Below are positions 54,466 through 64,000 of a DNA stretch of 64,000 nt, one piece after another. Both the position numbers and the translations under genes were made by a program. Source of the stretch: Neocallimastix lanati (nom. inval.). Its lineage: Eukaryota; Neocallimastigomycota; Neocallimastigomycetes; Neocallimastigales; Neocallimastigaceae. The stretch spans positions 1,797,501-1,861,500 of the forward strand of contig JACVTC010000011.1 in NCBI GenBank assembly GCA_016946835.1. Direction: 5' to 3'. The stretch's first letter is position 1, and each line of letters starts with the position of its first letter. Under the pieces are notes generated by a model that was not told the DNA's origin, ran no database searches, and saw only the letters and a list, made by a program, of their open reading frames with translations.

Positions 54466-55312
54466 GTACTTCTATACTATTACATTCTATATTTTTTTCA
54501 TTTTATTTTTAAATATTCTTTTTAAAATTCTTATTTCCTTTTTAATATTTTTTTATCTAATATTTTAAATAAATTTTATATAATACAAAAATCTTTTTAC
54601 TAAAGAGCATTATATTAAACTTGATAAGGAAAGATTATTTGAAAATTTAATTATAAATATTAAATTAAAATTTTTTTTTAGTAATAGTAATAATAACAAT
54701 AACATTTTTAAACATAAATTTCTATTAAATAATAAATAAATTATTTTAGATATTTATATTATACAAATCTAATAAACTAACAAAAAGAGCATTACTATTT
54801 TTACAAATAGTAAAGTTTTTTTAGAAAGCCTGATAGAAATAATTTAAAATATTAATTATTTTCTTTTATAAGTATTATAATACTTAAATATCATTATATA
54901 TATTTAAAATGTATATTTGAATATTTATTAAAAATATAAAATATACATTAAATATATTTTTAAAAAATATATTAATTTAATAATTGGTTTATTTTATAAA
55001 AATTATTTATTTATTTATTAATTTACTACAATATAAAATAAAAATAATAAGAAATGCAATACATTCATATTTTTAATATTTTATAATACTAATATATAAT
55101 AATAAAGACATCTTTTAATTTTATTTAATAATATTTAATTAAGTAAAAAATATTTAAAATAAATTTATAAAAAAAATTTTTTTTTAATATTTTTAAGCTA
55201 ACCCTATCAATAAATATTAAATAAATTTCAATATTGAATTTCTTATTAAATAAAAAAATTTAATTTTCAATTAATTGTAATTATGATTTTGAAAGGATTT
55301 TAATAATTATTT

Positions 55313-56772
55313 TTATTTTGTTTTATTAAAATTAATGATTTCATTATTCAATCTAATTAAACAATTAAACCAATTTTCGATGATATCATTTTTACTACAT
55401 CCAATATTTTTTAATTCGGCTTCCATATTTTTATAATATTCAACTAAAATATTAATGTCATCGACCCTTTCTGATATTCTGCTCTTTTTTCTCCAAATTT
55501 CTTTAATTCTCATATGGTAATCATAGTAAGATTTGGATTCTTCAAATTGTATTGTATATATTAATTTATAAAATGAAGGCTTTTTTACAAATAAATTTTT
55601 TAAATAACTGTTATAAGATTCTGAAGCATTATTTGTTATGTGGTCTATATTATTGTAATAATTCCAATATTTTATATTATAGATATTTAGAAATGTTTTC
55701 TCAAAATAATCTAAAAAATTCAAAAATTGGGAACAGGTAGATTTATATCTCATGCATATATTTTTAATTTTATTAAAAATATCAGGTATGTATTCAATAT
55801 TAATAAAACATAAATTAGAAATCGCTTTATAATAAGTATTTAAAATATTATGATCTTTCACTTCCTTGTAACATAATTTATTTTTTTTTGTCATTAATAA
55901 TCTTTTATAATGCCAAAAACAATATTTAATATTTATATTGGGAAAAATATTTTCCACTGCATTAGATATTCCTTTTTCAAAATCACAATGAAAAATTTTT
56001 TCTGAGAAATTAATATTTGCATTATATTTAATTATATTTTTTTTTATTTCATTAAATAATATTTCGTAAGTTGTTTGTTCTTTGTTTTTTAATATTGACA
56101 TGGAAGTAGTGTAAAAACAATTTAATTCTGTAACATAAGTTCTGGTAATGAATACTTGATAACTATTAGTTGGAGCTATTAAAAATGTACCATCAGCAAA
56201 TATATGTTTATTCTCCATAAATAATTTTGCTTGGAATGGTGATTGAAAAATTATTATATTAGAATTTTTGAATATCATAAAGTATTCACCTCTTATTGTT
56301 TTATAATATTCAGATACATTAGGAACTTCATCAAATGTTTTTACATTAGGAAATAATTGTTTGTTTTTATATCTTGTTATTTGGGATTTAATTGTTTTAT
56401 ATTCAGGGCATATAGGCATATATATCCTATTTCTTGAGAAATTTTATCAAATATGCGTTTTGATTTTATATCAGAAGAAATCAAACTTTTTTTTATTTCA
56501 TCTTTAATTTTATGTTTTATTAATGATTTGGATGCATTAATTTCATTACCAGGATGATTATGTGAAGAATCATAATTTAAAACCTCTTTATTATCATTTA
56601 AAATAATAAAAGACTTACATTTATTTAATGTTTTATATTCTGTACATCTATATATTTTTGTATTATCTTTTTTTAATTTTGAAAAATTATATTTAAATTT
56701 TCGATCTATAATTATTTGCTCTTTTCCTCGATTTGTTTCACTTATATCAATTTTTAGATTTCCCTCCATCAA
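55313..56772 (-). pseudogene. MULE transposase of copy B (FLYWCH + DDE, same frameshift)
   Basis: The two ORFs (56377-56772 and 55313-56419) match copy A except for two residues: Ser for Pro in SLISSDIK of the finger ORF, and Ile for Thr in NKIKNICMRY of the catalytic ORF. The FLYWCH ligands, both Asp, the Glu and the C-x-x-H motif are all present. The frameshift between the ORFs is identical to that in copy A. Near identity over 499 residues shows that the duplication is recent. Confidence 0.92.
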
Positions 56773-56829
56773 AATTTTTAATATAAATATTAATAAATAT
56801 GAAATATTTATTTTTTATTTTTTATTTAA

Positions 56830-57185
56830 TATGTATTTTCAATTTTTTTAAAAATTACAGTTATAAATATAAATAAATATGAAAATATTTTTTTTATTTC
56901 AAGAAAATTACTAAAAAAATTTTTATCTTTTTTTTTTTTATTTTATTTTTTCATTATAAAATAAAATATTTATTTAATTATTATTTATTTATATAATAAA
57001 AAATTACAGTTATAAATATAAATAAATATGAAAATATTTTATTTTATTTCAAGAAAATTACTAATAAAATATTTTATTTTAAGAAAATTACTAAAAAAAT
57101 ATTTATCTTTTCTTTTTTTTATTTTATTTTTTTATTATAAAATAAAATATTTATTTAATTATTATTTAATTATTTATTTATATAA
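56830..57185. repeat. Right-arm tandem repeats of MULE copy B
   Basis: Two to three copies of the unit with aaaattacagttataaatat and aagaaaattactaaaaaa (about 56851 and 57001), against about four in copy A. The long poly-T section of copy A is missing. Confidence 0.75.
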
Positions 57186-57266
57186 AAAAATTAATATATA
57201 ATACGCCATCTCAAAAAACATGTGGCTTATAGCTATTCACGTGCGGTTCCGAAACGCGCTCTCCCC

Positions 57267-57275
57267 ATGAAAAAC
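57267..57275. repeat. Right target-site duplication of the composite MULE
   Basis: ATGAAAAAC, identical to 46553-46561 and directly abutting the right terminus. Confidence 0.9.
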
Positions 57276-58526
57276 AACTATCCAAAATGTTAATACATTC
57301 AATTGTTATTATAATTAATTTATTATTTATTTATGTATCAAATGCCACAATTTATGAAACACGCCATATTCATTACATATACAATACATAAATATATATT
57401 AAACAATAGGATGTGAATATATAATAATTAGGTTGTGATAAGAAACGAAATATTTAATTAATAATTAATATAAATAAAGTTAATAAGAAAAATAAGAAAT
57501 AAATATATTATAAATATTAAATAGTTAAATAATTTTATAAATAATTGTTTATAAACATAACTTTAAAATGAAGAATTAGTATAAATAGTTATTAGAAATA
57601 ATATTTTAATAAACGTTCCTAATTATCCAGTAAAATTAGTATATAATATTTTAATAAAATTAGAATTATTATTGATTAATTATATATTTTGATTATTAGA
57701 ATTATGTTATAAAAGAATTGTATTAAAGGTTTACTAATTACCTATAAATATTAGAATATTAATAAAACAATATTTTATTTAAAAATGAATTAAATATTTT
57801 TATTTAAGTGTTATTATTTAAATATATAAAGACTTGTTATGGACAAGTATAAAAATCATAATAGTTATGAAATGGGAAACAAGATAAATTCCTATTTCAT
57901 ATCAGTTGTTTTTTTTAAAAAAATTATACTAATCAAATAATATTTGATTCTTTTAATTAATAATTAATTTTTATTTTTTTAGAACCCTTCTTTAAATCTA
58001 TTCAATATTTTTAAAGTTACCAAAGAGAACATACTAAATATTAATGTTTAAAACTTTATTTATATTAAATTTATATAATTTATATTAAATAAACAATTAG
58101 TATATAAATAAAATAAGCAATTAAGAGAATAAATGGTACAAATGAGGCTAAAAAATAAATAAATAATTTAGTAAATATCTCGGTTAGTGTTGAAAAATTA
58201 TAAATCAAATATTTATTTTTTTTTATTAATATTTTTTTTAAACAAAAAAAAAAAATATAAATAAATTAAATATTATTATTAAATTATTTTTTATTATATA
58301 AATATATTTAATAATTTTTTTTTAAATTTTATTTTTTTTTTATTTTTTTATTATTTGTAAATATTTTAAATCATAATTAAAATAATATAGTAGTTCAATT
58401 ATTATTTTTTTTATTATTAATTTATAAATATTAATTTCAAAAAAAAAAAAAAAAAAAAAAAAAAAGACAATAATAATTAAAACAATATAAGATATAAGAT
58501 ATAAATTATTTTTATTTATATTTAAA
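57276..58526. other. AT-rich intergenic region
   Basis: No gene is recognised. It ends with a long A-tract (about 58439-58465) and the presumed promoter of the secreted-protein gene. Confidence 0.55.
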
Positions 58527-59306
58527 ATGAAATTAATATTATTAAATTTATTAAACATATTTACAACTGCTTTATTAGTAAAAGCTGATGCTGTTTCAAA
58601 TAATAATGCAGTACATTTAGAAACTTATTATAATGGTGAATTATATCCTTATATTTGTAGTCAAGAATGTAAAAGTGAATATGAAAAATATCAAGGATGT
58701 TTCAATTCCTTAGATAATGAATTTTTTAATCTTGGTTTTCCTGAATTATGTAATGCTTATAAAAATGATAAATGTAAAAAATTTTTAGAAGATATAGTTA
58801 ATAAGGAAACTTCTTGTAGTAAAGGAACTGGACCTCAAGATTTTGATGTTCATGATGAAATTACTATGAATAAAATATTTTATTTAGCTTCATGCTCTAT
58901 TGATGCTAAAGGAAATTATTGCAATTTCTCTCAACATATTCATAAGAATGACTATGATCCTATAAATTTATTTCATATGAAAAAGGATGTTAACGAAACA
59001 CTTTCAGTCTCATGTAGTAGTCACGTATGTAGAGAAAATTTAGTAAATATGTTAGAACATTTAGTACCTTTATATGAACATGATGTTAGTACAGATAATG
59101 AATTAAGCTATGAATCTGAATTTATCGAAAATGGTAAAAGATCTATAACATATTTAACTTCAGAAGCTTGTGTTTCACAAGATCCAGTAAATCCAGTAAT
59201 TCAAAATCAAAATCAAAATCTATCCAATGGAATAAATACTTTAAATATAATTCCAATTATGAATTTAATAATTATATCTTTATTATCCTTATTACTAAAA
59301 ATATAA
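58527..59306 (+). CDS. Secreted Cys-rich protein, probably GPI-anchored, unknown function
   Basis: Single-exon 259-aa protein. The first 20 or so residues form a signal peptide (MKLILLNLLNIFTTALLVKA) with a likely cut near ADA. The mature part has about a dozen cysteines in an ordered spacing (ICSQECKSEYEKYQGC, ELCNAY..DKCKKFL, a single Cys in ETSC, then ASC, NYC, VSCSSHVC and EAC) and no long repeats, so it is probably disulphide-bonded. Near the end is a Gln/Asn-rich linker (NQNQNLSNG), then a hydrophobic tail (IIPIMNLIIISLLSLLLKI) typical of a GPI-attachment signal; a single membrane anchor is the alternative. It would therefore sit on the cell surface or wall. I recognise no family. Its closeness to the MULE composite may be chance. 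Confidence 0.82.
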   Translation: MKLILLNLLNIFTTALLVKADAVSNNNAVHLETYYNGELYPYICSQECKSEYEKYQGCFNSLDNEFFNLGFPELCNAYKNDKCKKFLEDIVNKETSCSKGTGPQDFDVHDEITMNKIFYLASCSIDAKGNYCNFSQHIHKNDYDPINLFHMKKDVNETLSVSCSSHVCRENLVNMLEHLVPLYEHDVSTDNELSYESEFIENGKRSITYLTSEACVSQDPVNPVIQNQNQNLSNGINTLNIIPIMNLIIISLLSLLLKI

Positions 59307-60074
59307 GATTATCAAAAAAATAATAAAATAGTAGTAGAAAATTAATTATATTTCACAGATAAATATAATAAGATAATTATACAATTCTTTGAATATTTAT
59401 AATTAGGATTGAAAATATTATATATATAAACAATTTATATAATAATAATGTTAAGAATATAAGTTATAAAACCAATTCTTTATTATTCTTTTTTCTTTTA
59501 TATAAATATACATATATTATTTTATTTACTTATTTATTTATTAAATAAAATTGTTAAAACATAGAATATATAGTATATACATTGAATTATTGAAATAGAA
59601 TTTAAACAAATTCCTTGTTTGTAGTATTCATTTTATATATTAAAAAAAAATGTAAAAATAATAAACGTTAAAAATAAACATAAAAATAAACATAAAAATA
59701 AAGTAAATTAGAAGATAGTTATTATTTTATTTATTATTATTAAGGTTATTACATATATAAATATTATTAGAATTTTATGAAAGTTCCAGTTTAAAAGTCA
59801 AAATAATTATTTAATTTGTTATTATATTTATATGCTATTAATTATTTATTTTGTTATTATGCTTATATATTATTAATTATTTAATTTATTATTATGTTTA
59901 TATGTTATTATTTAATTTGTTGTTATATGTTATTATATGTTATTAATTATTTATTACTTTGACTATTTTGATGAATTTTAATCTTGAATATAAATTAATA
60001 ATTTATACAACTTTTATATAAATTAAATTTTCTTTTTATAAATATATGTAGTATTTATTTTATATTATATATAC

Positions 60075-60106
<32 letters not shown>

Positions 60107-60239
60107 AAATTAAAAATAAAAATGAAAAAAATAAAATAAAAAACATAAAATAATAAAAAATTAGTTAATAATAATATACAATATTTATGTATGGAAAAAG
60201 GAAAACCAGAGAAATTTACTTTATTTTTATTACTACTAT
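59307..60239. other. AT-rich intergenic region
   Basis: No gene is seen. Imperfect repeats of ttatatgttattaattattt occur at about 59820-59950, and an A-tract at about 60077-60103. Confidence 0.55.
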
Positions 60240-60695
60240 TATTACTATTATCAAGATTAACGGAAGGGACAATAGGGCATCCAGTCTCTTCCTTAAACAT
60301 ATCATACTTTCATTGGGTTCTATACCATACCCTTTCAGCTTCCACATGGATCTCTCTCTAAACAAGGCTAATATAATATGAAAGATATTCCCTATATGTC
60401 GCTTTATACGATGGGTTTCTTTTTAGTGATCTCTTGAACTATCATTGAGGTAGAAACAACTACACTAATCTTCTCACAGATCAAGAGCTCTCTACATTGG
60501 CAATTATATAGTCTAGTAACAGGAATGCTTACCATGTAGAGCACAAACCAACTTCATTTGTAGGAAAAAATACCTTGAGAGGATGAAAATTGCCCTACAT
60601 AAATTCAAGGGGTAGCCGAGGGTTCTATCCAGAAACCTTATATGTTTTAGTCCTGAGAAGTGACCATCAGGATAAAACTAGAGAAACTATTTTAA
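60240..60695. other. GC-richer island, unclassified (possible retroelement or LTR relic)
   Basis: About 450 bp of complex sequence with ordinary base composition, bounded sharply by A+T DNA. Neither strand keeps a frame open beyond about 60 codons. No tRNA, rRNA or snRNA is recognised. A tRNA-like box A/box B pair at about 60612-60632 (ggtagccgagggttctatcc) is too closely spaced for a tRNA. A decayed LTR or SINE is possible. Confidence 0.4.
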
Positions 60696-60732
60696 TATTA
60701 ATATAATATATATATAATTAATAAATGTAATA

Positions 60733-60733
<1 letters not shown>

Positions 60734-60763
<30 letters not shown>

Positions 60764-60817
60764 TATTATTATTTATTATTTATTATTATTATTATTATTA
60801 TTTATTATTATTAATTA

Positions 60818-60856
<39 letters not shown>

Positions 60857-61045
60857 TATTATTATTTATTATTATTTATTATTTATTATTATTATTATTA
60901 TTATTTATTATTTATTATTATTATTATTATTGATTTATTATTATTTATTATTATTTATTATTATTTATTATTATTTATTATTATTTATTATTATTTATTA
61001 TTATTTATTATTATTTATTATTATTTATTATTATTATTATTATTA

Positions 61046-61090
<45 letters not shown>

Positions 61091-61171
61091 TATTATCATT
61101 ATTTATTATTATTTATTATTTATTATTTATTATTATTATTATTATTTATTATTATTTATTATTATTTATTA

Positions 61172-61210
<39 letters not shown>

Positions 61211-61212
61211 TT
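60734..61212. repeat. (ATT)n / (ATTATTT)n satellite, about 480 bp
   Basis: Mixed ATT triplets and ATTATTT heptamers, regular at 60938-61035 (heptamer period). The 105-codon plus-strand ORF here is an artefact. Confidence 0.95.
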
Positions 61213-61884
61213 TATTATTTAATATAAAAAAAAAAAAAAAAAGTTGAAAATATTTTTTTCCTTATTATAATGTCTATATCATATTTTTATTTATTTGTTA
61301 TTACATTGTTTTCAGTAATATTTATATAAAATTTTTATAAAGTTTTTAAATATTTATTATTTTAAAAAAACATATTTATTTAGTTTTCTTAATTATTATT
61401 TGAAAATTAATAATTATGAAAACTATATCATATATGTTTTTTGTATAATACAGGAATATTTTCAATAAAACTAAATAAATATGTTTTTTAAAATAATAAA
61501 TAATTATTTATTATATAAATTTATTTTTATTTTGCTTCATATTCTTGTTTATGGTTATTATTAAATATTTAAAAATTAATAATAACAATTTAAAGCTCTT
61601 TTCATGAGTATTCTATTTTATATTTAATCATTTTTAAATTTATATTTTACTTTCATGACAACTTTTCATTATTGAAAAATTTTAAAATTCAAAGATAAAC
61701 TTTTAATTTAGAAAAAAAAAAATTGACAAATGAAAATTTCCATATTTTTATTTTCTTAATGAAAGTTTAAAATACTAAACTAAATAAGTAAAACTTTAAT
61801 TCATAATTAAAAAAATTATATATCAACCAATTAATTTAAATACAATATATATATATATAATTCTTTTATAAATAATAATAAGAA
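61213..61884. other. AT-rich intergenic region
   Basis: No gene is seen. A loose inverted arrangement of the word aaaacatatttattta (about 61366-61383) and its reverse complement (about 61472-61490) encloses about 90 bp. Confidence 0.45.
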
Positions 61885-62160
61885 TGTTGTGCATTCCACA
61901 ATGTGGCTTAAAATATTTTAAAATAAAGCCATACATTTTTCAGATATTCGATATAATCATTAATAAATTATAAATAATTAAATAATTAAATATATAATTT
62001 GATAAATAAAAAAAATGGAATCTGATGAATTAAATGCCTTAATTAAATATTACAAAAATATGGAAATTCCATTAAAAAAAGAAAAAAGAAAAAGAAATGA
62101 ATTCGTTGAATTGTGGTTGAAGTGTTTAAGAAATTTAAATATTAAAATTATTAATTAAAA
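61885..62160 (+). mobile_element. Fragment of the same MULE family (terminus plus transposase C-terminus)
   Basis: At about 61889-61922 the sequence GTGCATTCCACAATGTGGCTT resembles the left MULE terminus GTGCGTTTCGGAATGTGGCTT. About 90 bp on, an ORF at 62015-62158 (47 aa) reads NALIKYYKNMEIPLKK and NEFVELWLKCLRNLNIKIIN. This aligns with the transposase C-terminus in copies A and B (NILVEYYKNMEAELKN, then NDIIENWFNCLIRLNNEIIN). The order differs from the intact copies, so this is an internally deleted or rearranged relative, not a recent derivative. Confidence 0.75.
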
Positions 62161-62440
62161 TAAACAATATTTAACGAAAAAATGACCAAATGAAAATGAT
62201 CAATAAAATTTGTCAAATTACAATTGATTAATAGTTAAAATAATTCATAAAAAAAAAACGTTATAAATTTATTATGAATTTTGATGTCCAAAAAATTAAA
62301 ACATGAAATATTATTACAACAACAATATTAAAAATAACAATTTATAAATAATGAAAATTACTGATAATGAATATGTTAATATTAAATTGAATTTTAATCA
62401 TTACAACTCTATACTTATATAATTATAATACATAAAGTAT
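62161..62440. other. AT-rich stretch between MULE fragment and NYN relic
   Basis: It may hold the lost first exon of the NYN gene; a weak FIMNFDV at about 62270-62290 is the only hint. Nothing firm is seen. Confidence 0.3.
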
Positions 62441-62444
62441 TAAA

Positions 62445-62912
62445 AGCCTCCACCTTCTGGAATGTTAGGATATTATGTAGTTGAAAATTTAAAAAAGGTT
62501 ATTCCTCGATTTGGAAATATGATTAAATTAAAAGATAATATCCAAACATCTTATTTTAATATATTGTAAAATAATTTAAATATACATTGTAAAGTTCTAA
62601 TTATTCTATTCATTTTCATGAAAATTAAATTAATATTAATTATATTTTATCTTTATATCATTTTTTTTATTCAAATTTATACAAATATTTAAAAGCTTTT
62701 AAAATAAATGGATGATGATAAAAAATAATTTTGATATAATATAAAATTAAATAAATAAACAAACATATGTATATATTAAAATATTACATCAATAATTATC
62801 AAATATATATATATTAAAATATTACATCAATGATTATAAAAAATATATATATTAAAATATTTGTATATGTGAATGTTGATTATAACAAATATATATCTTC
62901 AACTTCTTCAAC

Positions 62913-62992
<80 letters not shown>

Positions 62993-64000
62993 ATTAATAT
63001 ATTCAGTCGAATACAAATTTGTATATTAAAAAAAAAACATAGCATATTTACCAATTAAGGATTCCACCTATAAAAAAAAGTCTTAGAAGTGAGTTACAAC
63101 CAAACGGCGTTTATTTAATTAATTGTCAACATAATGGACGAAAAAATGTTGGCATGTTAATAAAATTTTAATTATTTTTTTTTTTTTATTTTATTAAATT
63201 GTCTATAACAATTCTTACATTTCAATATTTTTAATAATTTTTTGTAATAATATTATTAATAATTATTCATTTTTATATTTCTCAAATTAAAATTCAGCTG
63301 ATATTAGTAGATATGTTAGGTATATTAAATATAAATAAAATGTAAATTGCATTTAATTTCATTAACTATAAAACTAATAATTTTTTTTAAAAAAAAAAAA
63401 TAAATAAAAATAAAAAATATAAGATAAAAATAAAAATAAAAATAAAATTTTTTTCTCTTTGCTATTAATACATACAAGCATTTGCTCTTGATACCCCATC
63501 GCCAGGTATAATAATAATAATATATTATATAATAATTAAAAAAAAATTTTTAAAATATTAGATTATTATTATTAATAATTAAATTTAAAATATAAAATAC
63601 ATGGCTATTATTGATTTAATTTCTGGAGATAGGTACAGTATTTAATGAAATAAAAGTTCAATTAAAAATATATAAAATTAAATGAGATTTTTAATTGAAT
63701 TATTTTATCTTCCATAAATTTATATATATATTAAAATAATGAATGACTAGAGATTCTATATATGCTTTATCTGCATTAAGAAATAGAAAGTAAATATTTA
63801 AATATACATTTTTTTTATAATAATAAATTTTGTATTATATATCTGTTAAAAAAATTAATTCATTAATAAGAATAGAAGTATAATATTTTAAATGAAGATG
63901 ATACTGTGGATTTACAAAATAATTTATCTTTTGTTACTAATCCATCAAACGGAAATATTAGTTATTCCACATCTTTCTTTAATATCATTGTTAAAACAAA
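62445..64000 (+). pseudogene. NYN-domain (limkain-b1/MARF1-type RNase) gene, decayed, runs off the window
   Basis: Exon-like blocks in order match an NYN (PIN-like) ribonuclease domain: PPPSGMLGYYVVENLKKVIP, then RFGNMIKLK (62455-62540); AYLPIKDSTYKK, then SLRSELQPNGVYLINCQHNG, then RKNVG (63040-63155); LILVDML (63299-63319); AFALDTPSP (63480-63505); IIDLISGD (about 63607-63630); RDSIYALSALRNR (63750-63790); KYNILNEDD onwards (63872-64000). ISGDRD with a following ALS.LRNR is the hallmark. Signs of decay: no start exon with the usual first catalytic Asp (WDxEN), a missing GT donor after the first block, a frame change at an A8 tract near 63070-63080, and no AG acceptor before IIDLISGD. The family cleaves or binds RNA. 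Assignment is good; function is probably lost unless splicing is unusual. Confidence 0.7.
62916..62992. repeat. (AAAT)n plus A-tract
   Basis: About 11 AAAT units followed by an A-tract of about 30, inside the largest gap between NYN exon blocks. Confidence 0.95.

Larger units (their letters stand above)
52915..57266. mobile_element. MULE copy B (4.35 kb), right half of the composite
   Basis: Same orientation and layout as copy A: left terminus at 52915 (GAGGATGGTGCGTTTC, with the following CGG changed to AAA compared with copy A), satellite arm (about 53.4-54.46 kb), non-coding arm, transposase (55313-56772) and right terminus (GCGCTCTCCCC ending at 57266). The non-coding arm (54480-55310) is nearly identical to copy A 49680-50510. 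The outer right terminus is followed directly by ATGAAAAAC. The decayed left terminus fits its internal position, where it is not needed for movement. Confidence 0.92.

Noticed and set aside
53695-54568. Overlapping ORFs of 207 and 270 codons resembling membrane proteins
   Set aside because: Repeat artefacts in the satellite arm of MULE copy B.
60608-60635. tRNA promoter boxes (tagccgaggg and ggttctatcc)
   Set aside because: They are adjacent, without the spacing of a tRNA or a typical SINE head, and no cloverleaf forms.
60930-61247. 105-codon ORF of Tyr/Leu/Ile
   Set aside because: Produced by the ATT/ATTATTT satellite.

Overview
The window is extremely AT-rich eukaryotic nuclear DNA: intergenic stretches are almost pure A+T, homopolymers and AAT/AAAT/TTTTA microsatellites are everywhere, and proteins carry poly-Asn runs. 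Genes are split by short GT..AG introns of about 60-550 bp. The gene set (DDX41, neuroguidin/Lcp5, eukaryotic-type QPRT, AVT3-like transporter, fungal RAX1-like RGS protein, a CatSper-like channel that suits a flagellated zoospore) together with the base composition points to an anaerobic gut fungus (Neocallimastigomycota). This is inference; no marker gene settles it.

Layout. 1-1.9 kb: two decayed LTR retrotransposons, a Ty3/gypsy RT-integrase remnant on - and a Ty1/copia RT-RNase H remnant on +. 2.6-6.2 kb: DDX41-type DEAD-box helicase (-, 14 exons). 6.8-10.2 kb: CatSper-like voltage-gated cation channel (+), divergent from DDX41. 10.8-12.2 kb: neuroguidin/Lcp5 (Sas10 domain). 13.1-13.6 kb: broken membrane-protein-like fragment. 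14.9-16.9 kb: RGS/RAX1-like membrane protein. 16.9-21.6 kb: gene-free. 21.6-25.6 kb: orphan 1,094-aa Asn/Ser-rich membrane protein. 26.7-28.4 kb: quinolinate phosphoribosyltransferase (-), followed by a (AAAT)n block. 29.3-33.3 kb: relic DNA including a copia Gag-protease remnant (-). 33.8-36.4 kb: coiled-coil protein. 36.8-40.0 kb: a large compound satellite (about 40 cores separated by TTTTA runs). 40.7-44.7 kb: vacuolar amino-acid transporter (AVT3/4-like, -). 46.0 kb: copia RNase H scrap. 46.56-57.27 kb: a composite Mutator-like (MULE) element. 58.5-59.3 kb: secreted, Cys-rich, probably GPI-anchored protein. 60.2-61.2 kb: a GC-richer island and an ATT-rich satellite. 61.9-62.2 kb: a scrap of the same MULE family. 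62.4-64.0 kb: an NYN-domain gene with broken splice sites that runs off the end.

The most unusual feature is the composite MULE. Two near-identical copies (6.3 and 4.35 kb) lie head-to-tail, separated by 36 bp. One 9-bp target-site duplication (ATGAAAAAC) flanks only the outermost ends, so the pair seems to have inserted as a single 10.7-kb unit. Each copy carries a FLYWCH/DDE transposase with the same frameshift, and in its left arm a satellite whose core matches the 3.2-kb satellite 6.5 kb away. This links transposition to satellite growth at the locus.

The ordinary genes do not form a cluster with a shared pathway; they cover RNA helicase function, ribosome biogenesis, calcium entry, polarity signalling, NAD synthesis and amino-acid transport.
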